A DNA stretch of 6,121 nucleotides. Origin: Candidatus Woesearchaeota archaeon (GTDB taxonomy: Archaea > Nanobdellota > Nanobdellia > Woesearchaeales > UBA11576). The position numbers and the translations under genes are program-made. The DNA lies in NCBI GenBank assembly GCA_030591125.1, contig JAUVBP010000073.1, forward strand, positions 1 to 6,121, given 5' to 3'. This document shows positions 4,769 to 6,121 of this stretch, one piece after another. The notes beneath the pieces are model-generated. The model had not been told where the DNA came from. It was given only the letters and a program-made list of their open reading frames with translations, and did not search any database. Numbering within the stretch: position 1 is the stretch's first letter; the number at the start of each line of letters is the position of its first letter.

Positions 4769-6121
4769 TCAGTTTAAGTCTATAAACTTTATCTTTCCTG
4801 TGACTAGACGCATCAGGATTTCCTGTAATTGGTCTATCTTTACACGTCTCTGCTCTGTCGAATCCCTCTCGCGTATCGTCACATCATCATTCTCAAGCGA
4901 ATCGAAATCGACTGTGACGCAGAAAGGTGTTCCGAGTTCATCCATACGCGCATACCTTCTCCCGACACTTCCTGATCTGTCATAGAAGCAGAAAAGGTCA
5001 TTTTTCAGCATAGTATACACTTCCTTCGCCTTATCATTGAGCTTGTTCACCAGAGGGAGTACTGCCACTTTGATAGGTGCAAGCAGGGGATGCAGGTGAA
5101 GGACAACATTCCCCCTTTCCTTATCATCATCATATGCATCGAACATGAACATAAGGAAGCTCCTGTCTACACCGAGACTGGGTTCTGCAACGACGTGGGG
5201 GACGATCTTCTTCTTTGTCTCCTCATCAAATATGCTGAGATCCTTCTTGCTGTGTTTCATGTGCTGCTGAAGGTCGAAATCACCTCTGTCAGCTATTCCC
5301 TCAAGCTCTTTCCATCCCCAGGGGAACATGTACTCGAGATCCCAGCAATCAGAAGAGTAGTGTGCGAGCTCATCTTTCTTGTGCTGCCTTACCCTGAAAC
5401 CTTCCTTCTTGGCTCCTAGGCTGAAAAACCAGTTCAACTCTGTGGCGAGCCAGTAAGCATGCCATGGACTCTTGATTATCCCTTTGTCAAGCGCTTCTTT
5501 GATAGTCATCTCAGCAGCGTCTTTTCCAGTCTCCTGCATCTCTGCAGAATAGATTGTCAACGGATCCTGTATCACTTCATCGATATAAGGACATTCTCCT
5601 GCCTTATCTGGATGTATGAAGTATTCGATCTCCATCTGTTCGAACTCCCTGCACCTGAACAGGAAGTGCCTCGGAGCTATCTCGTTCCTGAATGCCTTAC
5701 CCATCTGGGCTATGCCACAAGGGAGCTTCAGCCGTGATGTATCAAATACATTCCTGAATTGGGAAAATATTATCTGGGCAGTCTCTGCCCTGAGGAATGC
5801 CTTTGAATCATCATTTTGCACTGGACCGACAGTTGTCGTGAACATGAGATTGAACTGCCTTGGTTCAGAAAGATCATTGCCTTTGGGAGATTTCACATTG
5901 TTTTCAGTTATCAGCTTACCGAGATCTTCTGCACTGAGCCCATCTGCCTGTATCCCTAATGCCTCTTCTATGATATGGTCTGCCCTGAACCGCTCATGGC
6001 TCTTGAGGTCTTCAACAAGTATGTCCCCGAACTGCTCTGCGTGTCCTGAAGCAACCCATACTTTCGGGTTGGATATTATGCTGCCATCCATCCCTACCAG
6101 ATCCTCACGGGATTGTACATG
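4769..6121 (-). CDS. glyS: Glycyl-tRNA synthetase, archaeal/eukaryotic dimer type (N-terminus outside window)
   Basis: Class II synthetase that charges tRNA-Gly in the cytoplasm. The frame stays open to the window edge: HVQSREDLVG precedes the Met at 6091 and is homologous, so that Met is internal. About 450 residues are visible of the usual 560-600. Seen, numbering from that Met: NPKVWVASGHAEQFGD (8-23); FNLMFTTTVGP (80-90); RAETAQ (101-106); motif 2 FRNEIAPRHFLFRCREFEQMEIEYF (134-158); the glycine-pocket region HYSSDCWDLEY and GIADRGDFDL (244-274); motif 3 EPSLGVDRSF (303-312); and the anticodon-binding domain with DRSGSVGRRYARMDELGTPFCVTVDFD (371-397). The zinc-knuckle equivalent before FNLMF reads SPKGND, lacking the usual cysteines. 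The active-site motifs look intact. Confidence 0.93.
   Translation of the reverse strand, partial: HVQSREDLVGMDGSIISNPKVWVASGHAEQFGDILVEDLKSHERFRADHIIEEALGIQADGLSAEDLGKLITENNVKSPKGNDLSEPRQFNLMFTTTVGPVQNDDSKAFLRAETAQIIFSQFRNVFDTSRLKLPCGIAQMGKAFRNEIAPRHFLFRCREFEQMEIEYFIHPDKAGECPYIDEVIQDPLTIYSAEMQETGKDAAEMTIKEALDKGIIKSPWHAYWLATELNWFFSLGAKKEGFRVRQHKKDELAHYSSDCWDLEYMFPWGWKELEGIADRGDFDLQQHMKHSKKDLSIFDEETKKKIVPHVVAEPSLGVDRSFLMFMFDAYDDDKERGNVVLHLHPLLAPIKVAVLPLVNKLNDKAKEVYTMLKNDLFCFYDRSGSVGRRYARMDELGTPFCVTVDFDSLENDDVTIRERDSTEQRRVKIDQLQEILMRLVTGKIKFIDLN

Noticed and set aside
1..6121. CRISPR array, insertion sequence or integrase
   Set aside because: No regularly spaced repeats, no transposase or recombinase frame; the only notable direct repeat is the tRNA 3'-end duplication.

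Overview
The window is archaeal. The evidence is an archaeal/eukaryotic-type glycyl-tRNA synthetase, a simple OB-fold single-stranded DNA-binding protein, an MCM-family AAA+ ATPase, BRE/TATA-type promoters, oligo-T terminators, and a tRNA-Phe with two bulge-helix-bulge (BHB) introns. The lineage cannot be fixed from sequence alone. A short MCM-like protein and a surface protein with a 'SLTGHVV' stretch after its first membrane helix lean towards a DPANN or related archaeon, but this is an inference.

Layout. Positions 1-291 (+) hold the C-terminal part of an OB-fold ssDNA-binding protein. Positions 292-736 carry no protein gene: a TATA promoter, a structured leader or small-RNA candidate (about 333-427), tRNA-Phe(GAA) with introns at 37/38 and 59/60 (436-560), and a second copy of the tRNA 3' end (685-702) after a hairpin-rich insert. 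Positions 737-2205 (-) are a compact three-gene operon matching arvA-arvB-arvC (also called oapABC): an Era/Ras-like small GTPase, a DUF2073 protein and a DUF2072 zinc-ribbon protein. In haloarchaea this set has been linked to extracellular vesicle formation. Positions 2206-2428 are intergenic and hold a TATA box usable in both directions, plus a strongly structured segment that could be a plus-strand small RNA or a bidirectional terminator. Positions 2429-3607 (-) are a 392-aa MCM-like ATPase lacking the usual MCM N-terminal OB/zinc domain. Positions 3671-4738 (-) are an unrecognised two-pass membrane protein. Positions 4769-6121 (-) are glycyl-tRNA synthetase, cut by the right edge.

How they fit together. 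The ssDNA-binding protein, the MCM-like ATPase and the 'origin-associated' oap/arv genes form a neighbourhood mixing DNA replication with membrane remodelling. GlyRS and tRNA-Phe are translation genes. The most unusual features are the T-loop intron in tRNA-Phe, the duplicated tRNA 3' end about 139 bp away, the arvABC operon beside a domain-reduced MCM-like ATPase, and two structured non-coding segments that share a 10-mer at their 5' base.
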